Below are positions 1-9,052 of a stretch of 64,000 nt of DNA, one piece after another. The stretch comes from Deltaproteobacteria bacterium (GTDB lineage: Bacteria; Myxococcota_A; UBA9042; PHBI01; JACKFB01): NCBI GenBank assembly GCA_020632695.1, contig JACKFB010000020.1, positions 22,192-86,191 on the forward strand, read 5' to 3'. The position numbers and the translations under genes are program-made. Under the pieces are notes generated by a model. It ran no database searches. It was not told the origin of the DNA and saw nothing but the letters and a program-made list of their open reading frames with translations. How positions within the stretch are numbered: the first letter of the stretch is position 1; each line of letters begins with the position of its first letter.

Positions 1-455
1 GGCGCGGGCCCCGGCTCAGCCAGCAGCGCCACGCCCGCGGCTCGGGGCGCTCCCTCGGGGGCGTCGTCGGCGCGCACCAGGGTCACCAGCAGGGTCGGCG
101 CCTCCTCGCTGCCCAGGCGCACCAGCACCCGGTCGCGGGCGATGGTCGCGTTCAGCGGCTGGCCGGACAGCGCCTCGTCGGTGCGCAGCGCCGCGCGGAC
201 GGCCCGCTCCGCGCTGGGCTCCAGCACCCAGCCGGGCCCGGGCGGTGCGTCGGCGGCGCGTGCCGTGCCGGCGGCCGCCAGCCCGGGAAGCAGGGCCACC
301 AGCAGCGCCGCGGCCAGGACGGGTACGCTGCGCTCCAGAGCGCGTCCCCAGGCCCGGACCGAGCGGGGCGCCAGCGACGCCGCTGCAGGGCCTCGCGCCG
401 AGACGGCGCTCGCCGCGCGCGAGAGCCCGAGGCGCCCGGGTGCCTCGGAGGACAC
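1..455 (-). CDS. Exported protein of unknown function, C-terminus beyond window
   Basis: The minus-strand frame running off the left edge encodes a typical export signal: a basic stretch (RALERS) followed by a hydrophobic Ala/Leu core (PVLAAALLVALLPG) and small residues ending near ARAADA. After it comes a soluble-looking segment with the pattern of a conserved domain (GWVLEPSAERAVRAALRTDE, then VLVRLGSEEAPTLLVTLVR). Only about 150 codons are visible. No in-frame ATG lies near the signal; a GTG at 455 is the closest plausible start and an earlier GTG at 497 is possible. No good ribosome site is visible for either. I do not recognise the family. The reading frame is chosen because its protein has a coherent signal peptide, while the other frames here are Arg/Pro-rich shadows. 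Confidence 0.5.
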   Translation of the reverse strand, partial: MSSEAPGRLGLSRAASAVSARGPAAASLAPRSVRAWGRALERSVPVLAAALLVALLPGLAAAGTARAADAPPGPGWVLEPSAERAVRAALRTDEALSGQPLNATIARDRVLVRLGSEEAPTLLVTLVRADDAPEGAPRAAGVALLAEPGPA

Positions 456-634
456 GCGCCAGCCACGCGATGACGGGAAGTGGGGAGAGGCTGTCACGCC
501 GCGAAAACTAGCAGGTCGCCGGGCTGGCGACCACAACCGCCGCGCCGGCCGTGGCCACCCGCAATGAGCCCGGACGAGCCGTCGTGGGCGGCCGCGCCGC
601 TCGAGGCGGCCCAGCCCCGTCTCCGCTGGCCACG

Positions 635-2614
635 TCAGGGGATGATCTCCTCGTAGAAGCCCTGGATGTAGCGGTCGACGACCCCGTCGAGCACCTCGGG
701 CGGGACGGCCCCGTAGCGCAGGATCTCCTCGTGGAAGCGGGGCAGGTCGAAGCGCACGCACAGCTCCGACTCGGCCTGACGGCGCAGCCGCTCGAAGTGC
801 ATGCGGCCGATGGTGTAGCTGAGCGCCTGCGCGGGCCACGCGATGTAGCGGTCCACCTCGGCGCCGGCCTCGTGGGGGGTCAACGTCGTGTTGTCCACCA
901 GGAAGCGGGTCGCCTGGTCGCGGGTCCAGCCGCGGGCGTGGATGCCCACGTCGACGACGAGCCGGGCGGCGCGCCAGGCCTGGTAGCCGAGGGCGCCGAA
1001 GCGGGACGCGGGCGACGAATAGAGCGCCAGCTCGCCGGCCAGACGTTCGGCGTAGAGCGCCCAGCCCTCGGTGAAGGCCGTGTGTCGCATGTGACGTTGA
1101 AAGGCCGGCAGGTCCGCGGCGGCGGCCACCGAGATCTGGAGGTGGTGGCCCGGCACCGCCTCGTGAAAGGCCAGGGCCTCTTGATGATAGAGCGGCCGCT
1201 CCTCGAGGTGGGACGTGTTCACGTAGTAGACGGCCGGCCGGCTGTGGTCGTCGGGAGCGCCGTAGTAGTAGGCAGCGGGCGCCTCGTCGGCGCGGAAGGG
1301 TTCGATCGCGCGCACCTCGACGGGCACCCGGGGCAGCCGCCGGAAGGCCAGCGGGAGCTTCGACTCGGCGCGGGCCACCGCCTGCCGCGCGAAGGCGAGC
1401 AGCTCGTCCTCGCTGCGGGCGTAGCTGGTAGGGTCGGCCTCCAGTCGGGCGCGGTAGGCCGCGATGGGGTCGCCCTCGAAGGCTGGAGCTGGCGCCGGTG
1501 CCTCGGCAGCCGCCGGCTCCTCCTCCGCCTTCGAGCCCCGCCCGGTGGCCTCGCCCTTGCGCTTCCGCCTGCTGGCCTTCTTGGGCTTTCGGGCCCTCCT
1601 GGCCTTCTTCTTCGCCTTCTTGGCTTTCGGGGGCGGCGGAGGCGGCGAGAGCTCCGCCAGGGCGATGGCCCGCATCTCGGCGTGGATGCTGGACAGCTCG
1701 GCCATGCCCAGCTCGTGGATGGCGTCCGGGGCGAGGGTGGTGCCGGTGTGGTCGCGGATCAGCGCGGCGTAGCACGCGGCTCCGTCGGGCAGGCCGTCGA
1801 CGCCGATGCTGCTGCGGGCGCGGGGGAGGTAGAGTGTGCGGATGAAGTCGCGGTAGGCGCGGAGCGCCGGGAGCACCTGGGTCGTCACCGCCTGGGCGAC
1901 CTGGGCGCGCGCCGCCTCGGCCTTGGCGTTGTGCCAGCCTACGGGCAGGCGCAGCAGCACCAGGAAGGGCGAGCCGGCGGCCGGCGCGTCCACCAGCCGG
2001 TCGAGCTGCGCCAGCACGCGCTCCACGATGACGCGCGGGGCCTGGTACCCCTGCGCCAGCCCGCGCTCGAGCTGGGCGCGGTGCGCGGCGAGGTACCCCG
2101 GGATGGCGGCGTAGCGCTTCAGCAGCGTGCCCAGGTCGGCGTCGCTGCGGACGGTGTGATAGCCGGGGATCTGCGGGAGCCACACCTGGGGGCCGGTGAG
2201 CTGGTCGACGTCCCACAGCCAGGGGCTGCAGACCTCGCTCTGCAGCTCGCGCTCGAGGGTGCTCACCAGCGCGTCCCGGGTGACCCGGGCCGACGCGTCC
2301 AGCGCCTCCACGTCGAGCGCGCGGGCGGCGTCCAAGAGCCGCCGCACCTGGGCGTGGAACGCCTCGCGGGACGCGTCCGAGAGGTCGGGGAGCAGCGCGT
2401 CGAAGCGCCGGTCGCCCAGCGAGGTCGCCCAGGTCGGCGAGCGGCGCATCGAGGCCTCCCACCAGGCGTCGGCCAGGGCCGCCAACCCCTCGGCGGGTGG
2501 CGCCTCCGCGTCGGGCAGCTCGATCCGGCCCTTGCTGCCGGCGCCGCCTGTCCCGGCGCAGCCCGCCCAGAGCAGCGCGGCAGCGAGGATGAGCGACACG
2601 GCGCGCGACTTCAT
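635..2614 (-). CDS. DUF885 family lipoprotein (putative metallopeptidase-like)
   Basis: A 659-residue protein starting with a lipoprotein signal (MKSRAVSLILAAALLWAGC), so it should be lipid-anchored at Cys19. The rest matches the DUF885 family, recognised by the His/Glu-rich segment HEAVPGHHLQ near residue 483 and by the late YTIGRMHFERLR region. DUF885 proteins are thought to be zinc-dependent hydrolases; the HE..PGHH cluster would bind the metal. The substrate is unknown. An unusual insertion sits at about residues 320-378: a run of prolines, then a strongly basic Lys/Arg stretch, then an acidic/Ala/Pro stretch. The frame continues upstream to 2869, but the ATG at 2614 gives the lipoprotein signal and is preferred. 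It is transcribed divergently from the gene at 2954. Confidence 0.85.
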   Translation of the reverse strand: MKSRAVSLILAAALLWAGCAGTGGAGSKGRIELPDAEAPPAEGLAALADAWWEASMRRSPTWATSLGDRRFDALLPDLSDASREAFHAQVRRLLDAARALDVEALDASARVTRDALVSTLERELQSEVCSPWLWDVDQLTGPQVWLPQIPGYHTVRSDADLGTLLKRYAAIPGYLAAHRAQLERGLAQGYQAPRVIVERVLAQLDRLVDAPAAGSPFLVLLRLPVGWHNAKAEAARAQVAQAVTTQVLPALRAYRDFIRTLYLPRARSSIGVDGLPDGAACYAALIRDHTGTTLAPDAIHELGMAELSSIHAEMRAIALAELSPPPPPPKAKKAKKKARRARKPKKASRRKRKGEATGRGSKAEEEPAAAEAPAPAPAFEGDPIAAYRARLEADPTSYARSEDELLAFARQAVARAESKLPLAFRRLPRVPVEVRAIEPFRADEAPAAYYYGAPDDHSRPAVYYVNTSHLEERPLYHQEALAFHEAVPGHHLQISVAAAADLPAFQRHMRHTAFTEGWALYAERLAGELALYSSPASRFGALGYQAWRAARLVVDVGIHARGWTRDQATRFLVDNTTLTPHEAGAEVDRYIAWPAQALSYTIGRMHFERLRRQAESELCVRFDLPRFHEEILRYGAVPPEVLDGVVDRYIQGFYEEIIP

Positions 2615-2953
2615 GGCTCTCCGCGGGAGGGGCTCCGAGCCGCAATACTGGGAGGCGAGCGCCGGGTTGACAAGGGCGGCCTCGGGGCGGCCGCGGACGA
2701 TTTCGCTGCAGCCCGAGGCGGACCCTGCCGATGGAAGCGGGATGGACCGAGCCGGCGCACAGCGGGGGCGCGCCGCGTGCGCACGAGCGGCGGCAGGACG
2801 GCGGGGGCCCACACGGCTCTCGTTTCCGGGTTGCGCACGGAGATCCTGTCCATGGGCCGGGCCGGGCATGTATCATGCCGGGACGGTCGTGGCGCCCCCG
2901 CGCGACCGAGCAGCGGGCCGCATCGGTGAGCGGCCTTGGAGGGACACGACGCG
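2615..2953. other. Divergent intergenic region (339 bp)
   Basis: The gap lies between the divergent DUF885 and AglZ-like genes. I see no credible gene in it. It contains a TATCAT -10-like box at 2871-2876 for the rightward gene, embedded in an inverted repeat, and a perfect TTGACA at 2667-2672 on the plus strand that lacks a matching -10 box at the usual distance. Confidence 0.5.
2865..2879 (+). promoter_or_regulatory. Inverted repeat over a -10-like box, possible operator
   Basis: GGCATG-TAT-CATGCC forms six-base perfect arms around three bases. The sequence TATCAT (2871-2876), a close match to a -10 box, lies inside it. It sits about 78 bases before the ATG at 2954. No good -35 box is visible 16-18 bases upstream, so activation or repression by a dimeric regulator is plausible but inferred. 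Confidence 0.35.
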
Positions 2954-5900
2954 ATGGTGAACCACGGATCGCCCGAGGGCGCCGGCATGGTCTCGCTGTC
3001 AGACGCTCCGGCGCGCGGAGCCGTCACGGCGCCCCGGTTGCCGGTGATGGTCATCGATCGTGACCCGTCGGACGCCCGCTATCTGGCCTCCGCGCTGGAC
3101 CCGGCCCGGGTCGAGGTGCTGCACATCGACAGCGCCCGCAACGCCCTGCGCGCCGCCGAGCAGATGCCTCCGGCGATCATCGTGCTCGCCGCGGACACCC
3201 CCAACGGCCTCGCCACCTGCAATCGCCTCAAGCAGCACCCGTCGCTGGGGCACGTCCCCGTCGTGCTGGTGTCGGCCGAGTGGGACGAGCGCATGCTGGC
3301 GCTGCATCGCTCCCAGGCGACCCGCGCCGACCACTACCTCGACAAGCCGCTGGGAGCCACGGCGCTCGATCTGCCGGTCTTCCGCCAGTTCGCGCGCTCG
3401 GGCGCGCGGGCCGAGGCCGAGCGGAGCCTCCCGCCGCCGCTGCCCGGCGGCGACCGGCCTTCGAGTCGGCCCATCTCCGCGCGCGAGCCGGCGCTCGATG
3501 GCCCGCCTCCGCGACGCTTCGAGGCCGCCGGCCCGCCGCTTGGACCTCCGCCCTGGGAGGTGGCCGGGCGCGCCGGCCCCCCGCCGCTGCCCCCGCCGTC
3601 CGGCTCGGAGGCCGCGGGCGGCGGACGCGCTGAGCGGTCGGAGACGCAGCCGCGGCCGGTGGACGAGGTCGAGCATCTGCGCGCGTCGCGGGAGGCGCTG
3701 AGGCAGCGCCTCATCGAGCAGGAGCGACAGCTCCAGGAGGCGCGCGCGCGGCTGGAGCGGGCGGCCGCCGGCGAGTCCGAGCTGCAGGGCCTGCGCGCCG
3801 AGCTGACGCGGCAGGCGACGCAGCTCGAGGCGGCGCGTCGCGAGAGCGCGGCGGCGAAGACCCTGGGTGCGCAGCTCTTCGAGCGCGCGCGGAGCGCAGA
3901 GCGGGCCCTGAACGACCGGGCGGCCTCGCCCGGCGGCGCCGCAGGGCAGGACACCGAGGCGCTGGTCGAGACCCTGGAGGAGCTGCGGGGCGACGTGGTC
4001 ACCGCGCTCGCCGAGCGCGACGCCGCGCGCCAGGAGCTGGATGCGCTCGGCGCGGAGCGGAGCTCGGCCAGCGACGCGCTGGCCGAAGCGGAGACGGGTC
4101 GGGACGAGGCCGCGGCGCGGGGGGCGGCGCTCGAGCGGGCGCGCGCCGAGGCCAAAGCGCGTGCGGCGGAGCTCGCCGCGGCGCGCGAGGCGGCCGAGAC
4201 GCGGGCAAGCGAGGCCACCGCGGCGCGTGAGGCGGCCGAGACGCGGGCAGCCGAGGCCACGGCGGCGCGTGAGGCGGCCGAAGCGCGGGCAGCCGAGGCC
4301 ATCACCGCGCGCGACGCGGCGCTGGAGGCGGCGGCCGAGGCCGAGCGCGAGATGAAGGCGGTGCGGCAGGCCGTCGATACGCGCGTCGGCGTGGTCGAGG
4401 CCGAGCGCGACGAGGCGCGGGCGCAGCTCGGCGCCCTGGCCGAGCTCGAGGAGGCCGCGCGGGTCGCGCGCGCCGAGAGCGAGATGGCCACCTCCCAGGT
4501 GAACGCGGCGCTGGCGCACTCGGCGGCGGTGCAGAGCGAGCTCGCGCGGGAGCGGGAGGCGGTGTTCCGGTTGGAGTCCGCCCTCGCCGAGGCGGAGACG
4601 CGCGCCGAGGCGGACGCGGCGCGGCTGAAGGCTCTGGAGGAGCGGGCCGCGAAGGCTGCTCGCGCGCTGAGCGAGGCGGACGCCCAGCGCAGCGCCCTGA
4701 TCGAGGAGCGGGACGGGCTGGCGGCGCGCGTGGTCACCCTGGAGCAGCGCGAGGCGCAGGCCGAGGCCCAGCGGGGGGCGGCCGCGGCCGAGCGGGCCGC
4801 GTTGGAGCGCCGGCTCGAAGACGCGCGGGCCGACCTGGCGAAGGTGCGGGGCGAGCGGGACGCGATCGGGCAGGAGGCGGACGAGCTGCGGGCCACGATC
4901 GAGGCGACGCGGGCCACCATCGAGGGCCTGGAGCGCGATCGCGCGGCGCAGCGGGAGCGCGCAGCGGAGCTGGAGCGCCGCGCCGAGACCCTGGTCCAGG
5001 AGCGCGACGGCCTGCGGCGCGAGGTGGCCGACGCCAACGCGAGCCTGGCCTGCGCCCAGGGCGAGGTCGAGGCGGCCAGCGACGCGTTGAACGGGCTGCG
5101 TGACCAGCTCGCCGCGTTGCGCTCGGAGGTGTCCGCGAGCAGCGCGTCCCTGGCCACGGCGGAGTCGGCGCGGGAGGCCGCGCTGCGGGAGCTGCACACC
5201 ACCGCGGAGCGGCTGCGGGCGGCGGAGGCCACGGCGGGCGAGCTGGAGCGCGTGCGGCAGGCCCTGGGCGCGGCCGAGGCGAGCCGCGACGCGGCCGTGG
5301 CGCAAGCGAAGACGCTGCGGGAGGCGCTGGCGTCGCGGGAGGCCGAGCTGGCGGCGGCGCTGCAGGCCGAGGAGGCCGCCGACCGCCCCAGCGAGGCGGA
5401 GCTGGCCGAGCTGCGGAGCCGGGCCGAGGCGGCCGATGGGCTGCGCGACCGGCTGAGCCGGCGGGAGACCGACCTGGAGGCGGCGCGGCTGGCGCTCTAC
5501 TCCACCGAGTCCTTGCTGCGCGAGGCGACCCAGGTGGGGTCACCCGCGGCGCTGGAGGCCGAGCTGGCCGCGCTCCGGCAGGAGCTGGCCGATGCGCAGC
5601 GGGCGTGGAACGAGGCGGTGGCGCGCGCCGAGCGGCTCGAGGGCGAGCTGGCGGCGGTCCACGCGCCCCGGCAGGCGGCGGGGTCGGAGAGCCCGGTGGT
5701 CGGTGCGCTGCGGTCGGAGCTGGCCGAGGCGCGGTCGGCGCTCGAGGAGCTGCGAGCTTCCGAGGCCGCGGCCGCCGAGCTGCACGCCGAGGAGCTGGAG
5801 GCGCTGCGCGCGGAGCTGGATCGTCACCGGGCGTCCCTGGACGCCTACGAGGACGACCAGGACGCCACGGTGATGGCCGGGCCGGCGATCATCATGCCGG

Positions 5901-6373
5901 CCGCGGCCCGGGCGGGCGAGGCCTTCGACCCCGACGGCCTGGCCGAGGACCTGGATCTGGCCTTCACCCGCCTGCAGGCCCTGCGCGCCGAGGTCGAGCG
6001 CGAGGGCAAGCGGGACACCAGCGACGGCGCGATCACCGCGCCGGCCGTGCTCGCTGCGGCGCCGGCGCTGGAGGCCCTGGCCGAGCGGCTCCGCGGCCTG
6101 GTGCAGACCATCGAGGGGCAGCGGCACGAGCTGGCCACCGACCAGGCGCGCTGGGCGACGGCGCGGGCCAAGCTGGTGGGGCGACTCAAGCGCCTGCAGG
6201 CCAACCCGTACGCCCGACGCGAGCTGCCGGAGATCGAGCAGTTCATCCGTGAGCTGGACGGCTTCCTGGACACCGCCGACGGCATCGTCCAGCGGGGACC
6301 CTCCTTCCTGCTGCAGCAGCGCGCCGTGTTGGAGCGCGTCATCCAGGACACCGGGCCGCGCGACGTGCACTGA
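2954..6373 (+). CDS. Pseudo-receiver / long coiled-coil protein, AglZ- or FrzS-like
   Basis: An 1139-residue protein. Residues ~30-150 form a response-regulator receiver fold: VMVIDRDPSD at strand 1, a conserved Ser in VVLVS, and the Lys of DHYLDKPLG. The strand-3 position that normally holds the phosphoacceptor Asp falls on Val77/Leu78 (AIIVLAADTPNG), so this is probably a pseudo-receiver. A Pro-rich linker (~160-235) follows, then roughly 750 residues of almost uninterrupted Ala/Glu/Arg heptads, i.e. a long coiled coil, and a ~150-residue tail. This order matches myxobacterial AglZ and FrzS, which organise gliding or type IV pilus motility at the cell pole. The ATG at 2954 follows GGAGGG by 10 bases, better than the upstream TTG at 2936. 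Motility neighbours are not present, so the role is inferred from architecture only. Confidence 0.75.
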   Translation: MVNHGSPEGAGMVSLSDAPARGAVTAPRLPVMVIDRDPSDARYLASALDPARVEVLHIDSARNALRAAEQMPPAIIVLAADTPNGLATCNRLKQHPSLGHVPVVLVSAEWDERMLALHRSQATRADHYLDKPLGATALDLPVFRQFARSGARAEAERSLPPPLPGGDRPSSRPISAREPALDGPPPRRFEAAGPPLGPPPWEVAGRAGPPPLPPPSGSEAAGGGRAERSETQPRPVDEVEHLRASREALRQRLIEQERQLQEARARLERAAAGESELQGLRAELTRQATQLEAARRESAAAKTLGAQLFERARSAERALNDRAASPGGAAGQDTEALVETLEELRGDVVTALAERDAARQELDALGAERSSASDALAEAETGRDEAAARGAALERARAEAKARAAELAAAREAAETRASEATAAREAAETRAAEATAAREAAEARAAEAITARDAALEAAAEAEREMKAVRQAVDTRVGVVEAERDEARAQLGALAELEEAARVARAESEMATSQVNAALAHSAAVQSELAREREAVFRLESALAEAETRAEADAARLKALEERAAKAARALSEADAQRSALIEERDGLAARVVTLEQREAQAEAQRGAAAAERAALERRLEDARADLAKVRGERDAIGQEADELRATIEATRATIEGLERDRAAQRERAAELERRAETLVQERDGLRREVADANASLACAQGEVEAASDALNGLRDQLAALRSEVSASSASLATAESAREAALRELHTTAERLRAAEATAGELERVRQALGAAEASRDAAVAQAKTLREALASREAELAAALQAEEAADRPSEAELAELRSRAEAADGLRDRLSRRETDLEAARLALYSTESLLREATQVGSPAALEAELAALRQELADAQRAWNEAVARAERLEGELAAVHAPRQAAGSESPVVGALRSELAEARSALEELRASEAAAAELHAEELEALRAELDRHRASLDAYEDDQDATVMAGPAIIMPAAARAGEAFDPDGLAEDLDLAFTRLQALRAEVEREGKRDTSDGAITAPAVLAAAPALEALAERLRGLVQTIEGQRHELATDQARWATARAKLVGRLKRLQANPYARRELPEIEQFIRELDGFLDTADGIVQRGPSFLLQQRAVLERVIQDTGPRDVH
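4178..4303 (+). repeat. Three tandem 42-bp repeats inside the coiled coil
   Basis: Three near-identical 42-base units (4178-4219, 4220-4261, 4262-4303) each encode 14 residues of the form AAREAAETRAAEAT. Fourteen residues equal two heptads, so unit gain or loss lengthens the coiled coil without breaking its register. Confidence 0.8.
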
Positions 6374-6399
6374 CCGCCGCGAGGCGGTGATGAGCGCGA

Positions 6400-8946
6400 T
6401 CAGCCCAGCTCGGCGCCGGGCGACGCGACCAGGTGCCGGGTGTGCCGTCCCGCGCGCAGGGTGTCCGGGTCACCGACGATGACCAGGTGCACGCGCGCGC
6501 GGCTGACGGCGACGTTCAGCAGGTTGGGGCGCTCGTCGATCCAGCGGAGCGCCTCGACGCTGCGCGCTACCATCGAGAGCAGGACCACGTCGCGCTCGCC
6601 GCCCTGCAGGCGGTGGATGGTGCCCAGCAGGATGGCCTCCGGCTCACCGGCGGCGTGCAGGCCGCCGAGGGTGGCGCCGCCCACCGGGAGGCCGCGGCGC
6701 TGCAGGAGGCGCCGGAGCAGGTGATACTGCGCCTGGTAGGGCGTGATGATGCCGATCTCCCCGGGCGGCACCCCGTCGTCGACCAGCCGCCACGCCAGCT
6801 CGACGACCCGGGCGGCCTCGTCGGGGTTCTGCTGGCTGCGACCCCACGGGCGCTGGGCGCCGTGGCTGGGGACCAGGATGGTGGGGGCCACCAGCAGGTC
6901 GCACATGGCGCCCAGGGAGCGACGCGGCGTGCGCACCTCGAGATCGTAGCCGACCAGCCGGCTCGAGATGCCGATGATCTCGGGCTGGCAGCGGAAGTGG
7001 GCGCGCAGCGGGACGCAGGCGCCGGCGGCCCGCTCGGCCAGGGTCTGCACCGACGCGGTGTGCGGGGGGGCCATCCGGAAGGGGGCGGTGCGCGGGTCGC
7101 GGCTGTCGAGGTCGGCGCGCTCGAGCAGCCGCTGGTCCTCGGAGGCGGTCAGCGAGGCGATGGGCTCGAGCTGGTGGATGTCGCCGATGACCAGGGCGCG
7201 CCGGGCGCGGTAGAGCGCGGTCGCGACGAAGGGGGCGTGGCACTGGCCGGCCTCGTCGACCACGAGCTGCTCGATGACGTCGGGCTGGAGCGGAAAGCCC
7301 GAGGCGATGGAGAGCAGGGTGGTGCCCAGCACCGGGAAGAGGGCGCAGGTGAGATCGCGCCACTCGGGGTCCTCGAGCCAGTGGGGTTGCCACATCGGCA
7401 TGTCGCGGGGGCGGCGATCGAGGCGGAGCAGCGTCAGGATGGCGTCGCGGCGGGTGCGGGCCCAGGCGTCGCGGACGCCGACGGCCGCGGCGAAGAGCGC
7501 GTGGCGGAGCCCCGGCGCGTCGGGATCGGCGGGGGCCAGCTCGTCCACCCGGGTGAGCGCCGCGTCGAAGGCGGCCTGGGCCTCGTCGAGCTCGGAGTGC
7601 GCCAGCGACTCGTCGGCGGCCGCGAGCTGGCCCTCGACCCGCGCCAGGGCCAGCGCGGTGCGGGCGGCGCTGACCTGCCGGTTGCCCAGCCGCAGCCCCA
7701 CCGGCACGCCGCCGCACGCCTCCATCGGCCGCAGCGCGTGGTCGACCGCCTGGTTGTTGGTGCTGGTCACCACCAGCAGGCCCGCCGGGGTCTGCCGGCG
7801 GTCGTAGACCCCGCGCACCACGCAGTCGACGAGGTGCTCGGCGGCCAGGCTGACGATCAGCTCGGTCTTGCCGGTGCCCGGCGGGCCCTCGACCGCAACC
7901 AGCGACGTCCCGCGGGCGAGCGCCACCGCGTCGGCCTGGGCCTCGGTCAGCGGCCGGGCGAAGCGCAGCGCTCGCCCCGGGACGCGCGTAGCGGACGGCG
8001 CCGCCCCGCTCAGCGCGCGGTCCAGGCATTCGGGGAAGCGGGGCCGCTCCTCGTCCTCGGCGGCCAGGCGGCTCAGCTCGTCCTGAAGCCGCGCCGTCGG
8101 CACGCTGGCGCCACCCTCGAACACGGCGACCCGCGGGAGGATCGACGTGTCGCCGCGCCCGCGCAGCGCCCGGTGCAGCTCGCCGGCCAGCCCGTCCAGG
8201 AGCTGGGCCGCGCCGAGCCCGTCGGGGACCTCGCCCACGTGCTCGATGGTGCCGGTCCGCAGCACGGTCACCACGGCGAGCAGCATCTCCTCGGCGCTGA
8301 GCCCCGGGCGCTCGCCCAGCCACAGGGCCAGCTCCGACGCCGCGTGCGGCTCGATGCCGGCGGCGCGCTGCAGCGTGGTCTGGTTGAGCACGTAGGGGGC
8401 GACCAGCGCCGAGTCGGCGTCCAGGGAGAGCTCCAGGGCGACCGGCGGCGGGTCGCCGTGGCCGAGATGGTCGAAGTCCTCGGCACGCCACGGACGGCCC
8501 TCGGCGTCGATCCAGGTCGGGATCACCTGCAGCTCGAGCAGTGGCATGAGCTGCGCCTCGCGCCGGTCCACCCGCTGCACCACCGGGAAGCCGATGAAGA
8601 CGTCGGGCTCGGCCTCGAGCCAGGGCGCGCCGCCGCGTCGCAGGCGCATCCGGCGCACCGCCCGGGCCAGCCAGCGCTCGAAGAAGCCGGTGTGGGCCGC
8701 GGTGAGCGGCTCGACGATGAGGTGCTGGCGCCGCCGCACCAGGAGCTGGGCCAGCGCGTCGCCACCGGTGTCCAGGGGCAGCTCGAAGTGGGCGAAGTCG
8801 CTGGCCGGCCACGCCAGGTTCGGCTCGAAGGGACCGGCGGCCATCGCGTCCGGGTGGGCGCTGAACCCGACGGTGGCCGAGGCCTCGTGGCGCAGCACCT
8901 CCAGCCAGTAGCGCAGCACCTTCCGCTGGTCGTTCGGGTCGTCCAT
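6400..8946 (-). CDS. Superfamily 1 DNA/RNA helicase, UPF1/Dna2-like
   Basis: An 848-residue protein. The first ~340 residues are not a domain I recognise. The rest holds the full SF1 helicase motif set: Walker A GPPGTGKTE near residue 352, motif Ia VVTSTNNQAVDHAL, Walker B VVDEAGQ, motif III IGDIHQLEPI, the Arg-bearing LRAHFRCQPEI, GIITPYQAQ, then IHRLQGGERDVVLLS and LNVAVSRAR near the C-terminus. DEAGQ and VSRAR are typical of the UPF1-like branch (AAA_11/AAA_12 pair), which unwinds RNA or DNA with ATP. The ATG at 8946 (MDDPNDQRK) is chosen over the longer frame to 9054, which would run into the divergent gene. The gene ends 26 bases from the convergent coiled-coil gene. It stands alone, so its substrate cannot be guessed from context. 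Confidence 0.85.
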   Translation of the reverse strand: MDDPNDQRKVLRYWLEVLRHEASATVGFSAHPDAMAAGPFEPNLAWPASDFAHFELPLDTGGDALAQLLVRRRQHLIVEPLTAAHTGFFERWLARAVRRMRLRRGGAPWLEAEPDVFIGFPVVQRVDRREAQLMPLLELQVIPTWIDAEGRPWRAEDFDHLGHGDPPPVALELSLDADSALVAPYVLNQTTLQRAAGIEPHAASELALWLGERPGLSAEEMLLAVVTVLRTGTIEHVGEVPDGLGAAQLLDGLAGELHRALRGRGDTSILPRVAVFEGGASVPTARLQDELSRLAAEDEERPRFPECLDRALSGAAPSATRVPGRALRFARPLTEAQADAVALARGTSLVAVEGPPGTGKTELIVSLAAEHLVDCVVRGVYDRRQTPAGLLVVTSTNNQAVDHALRPMEACGGVPVGLRLGNRQVSAARTALALARVEGQLAAADESLAHSELDEAQAAFDAALTRVDELAPADPDAPGLRHALFAAAVGVRDAWARTRRDAILTLLRLDRRPRDMPMWQPHWLEDPEWRDLTCALFPVLGTTLLSIASGFPLQPDVIEQLVVDEAGQCHAPFVATALYRARRALVIGDIHQLEPIASLTASEDQRLLERADLDSRDPRTAPFRMAPPHTASVQTLAERAAGACVPLRAHFRCQPEIIGISSRLVGYDLEVRTPRRSLGAMCDLLVAPTILVPSHGAQRPWGRSQQNPDEAARVVELAWRLVDDGVPPGEIGIITPYQAQYHLLRRLLQRRGLPVGGATLGGLHAAGEPEAILLGTIHRLQGGERDVVLLSMVARSVEALRWIDERPNLLNVAVSRARVHLVIVGDPDTLRAGRHTRHLVASPGAELG

Positions 8947-9052
8947 CGGACGATGCTCTAGCACAACCGGGGCCCGCGCACGTTCCGCATGGGGCGGCCA
9001 CGTGCTATCCCGTCGGGGCCGCCTCCCTGGCACCGGGGTGGCAGGAGGTCTC

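Noticed and set aside
551..2929. Long plus-strand open frame opposite the DUF885 gene
   Set aside because: It is the antisense shadow of a real lipoprotein gene; its protein is Val/Gly/Arg-rich without domains. Very high GC makes such frames common.
3194..3199. Asp81 of the AglZ-like receiver as an alternative phosphoacceptor
   Set aside because: It lies in the loop after strand 3, three to four residues past the canonical position.
6433..8961. 842-codon plus-strand frame opposite the helicase
   Set aside because: The minus strand has all SF1 helicase motifs; the plus frame has none.
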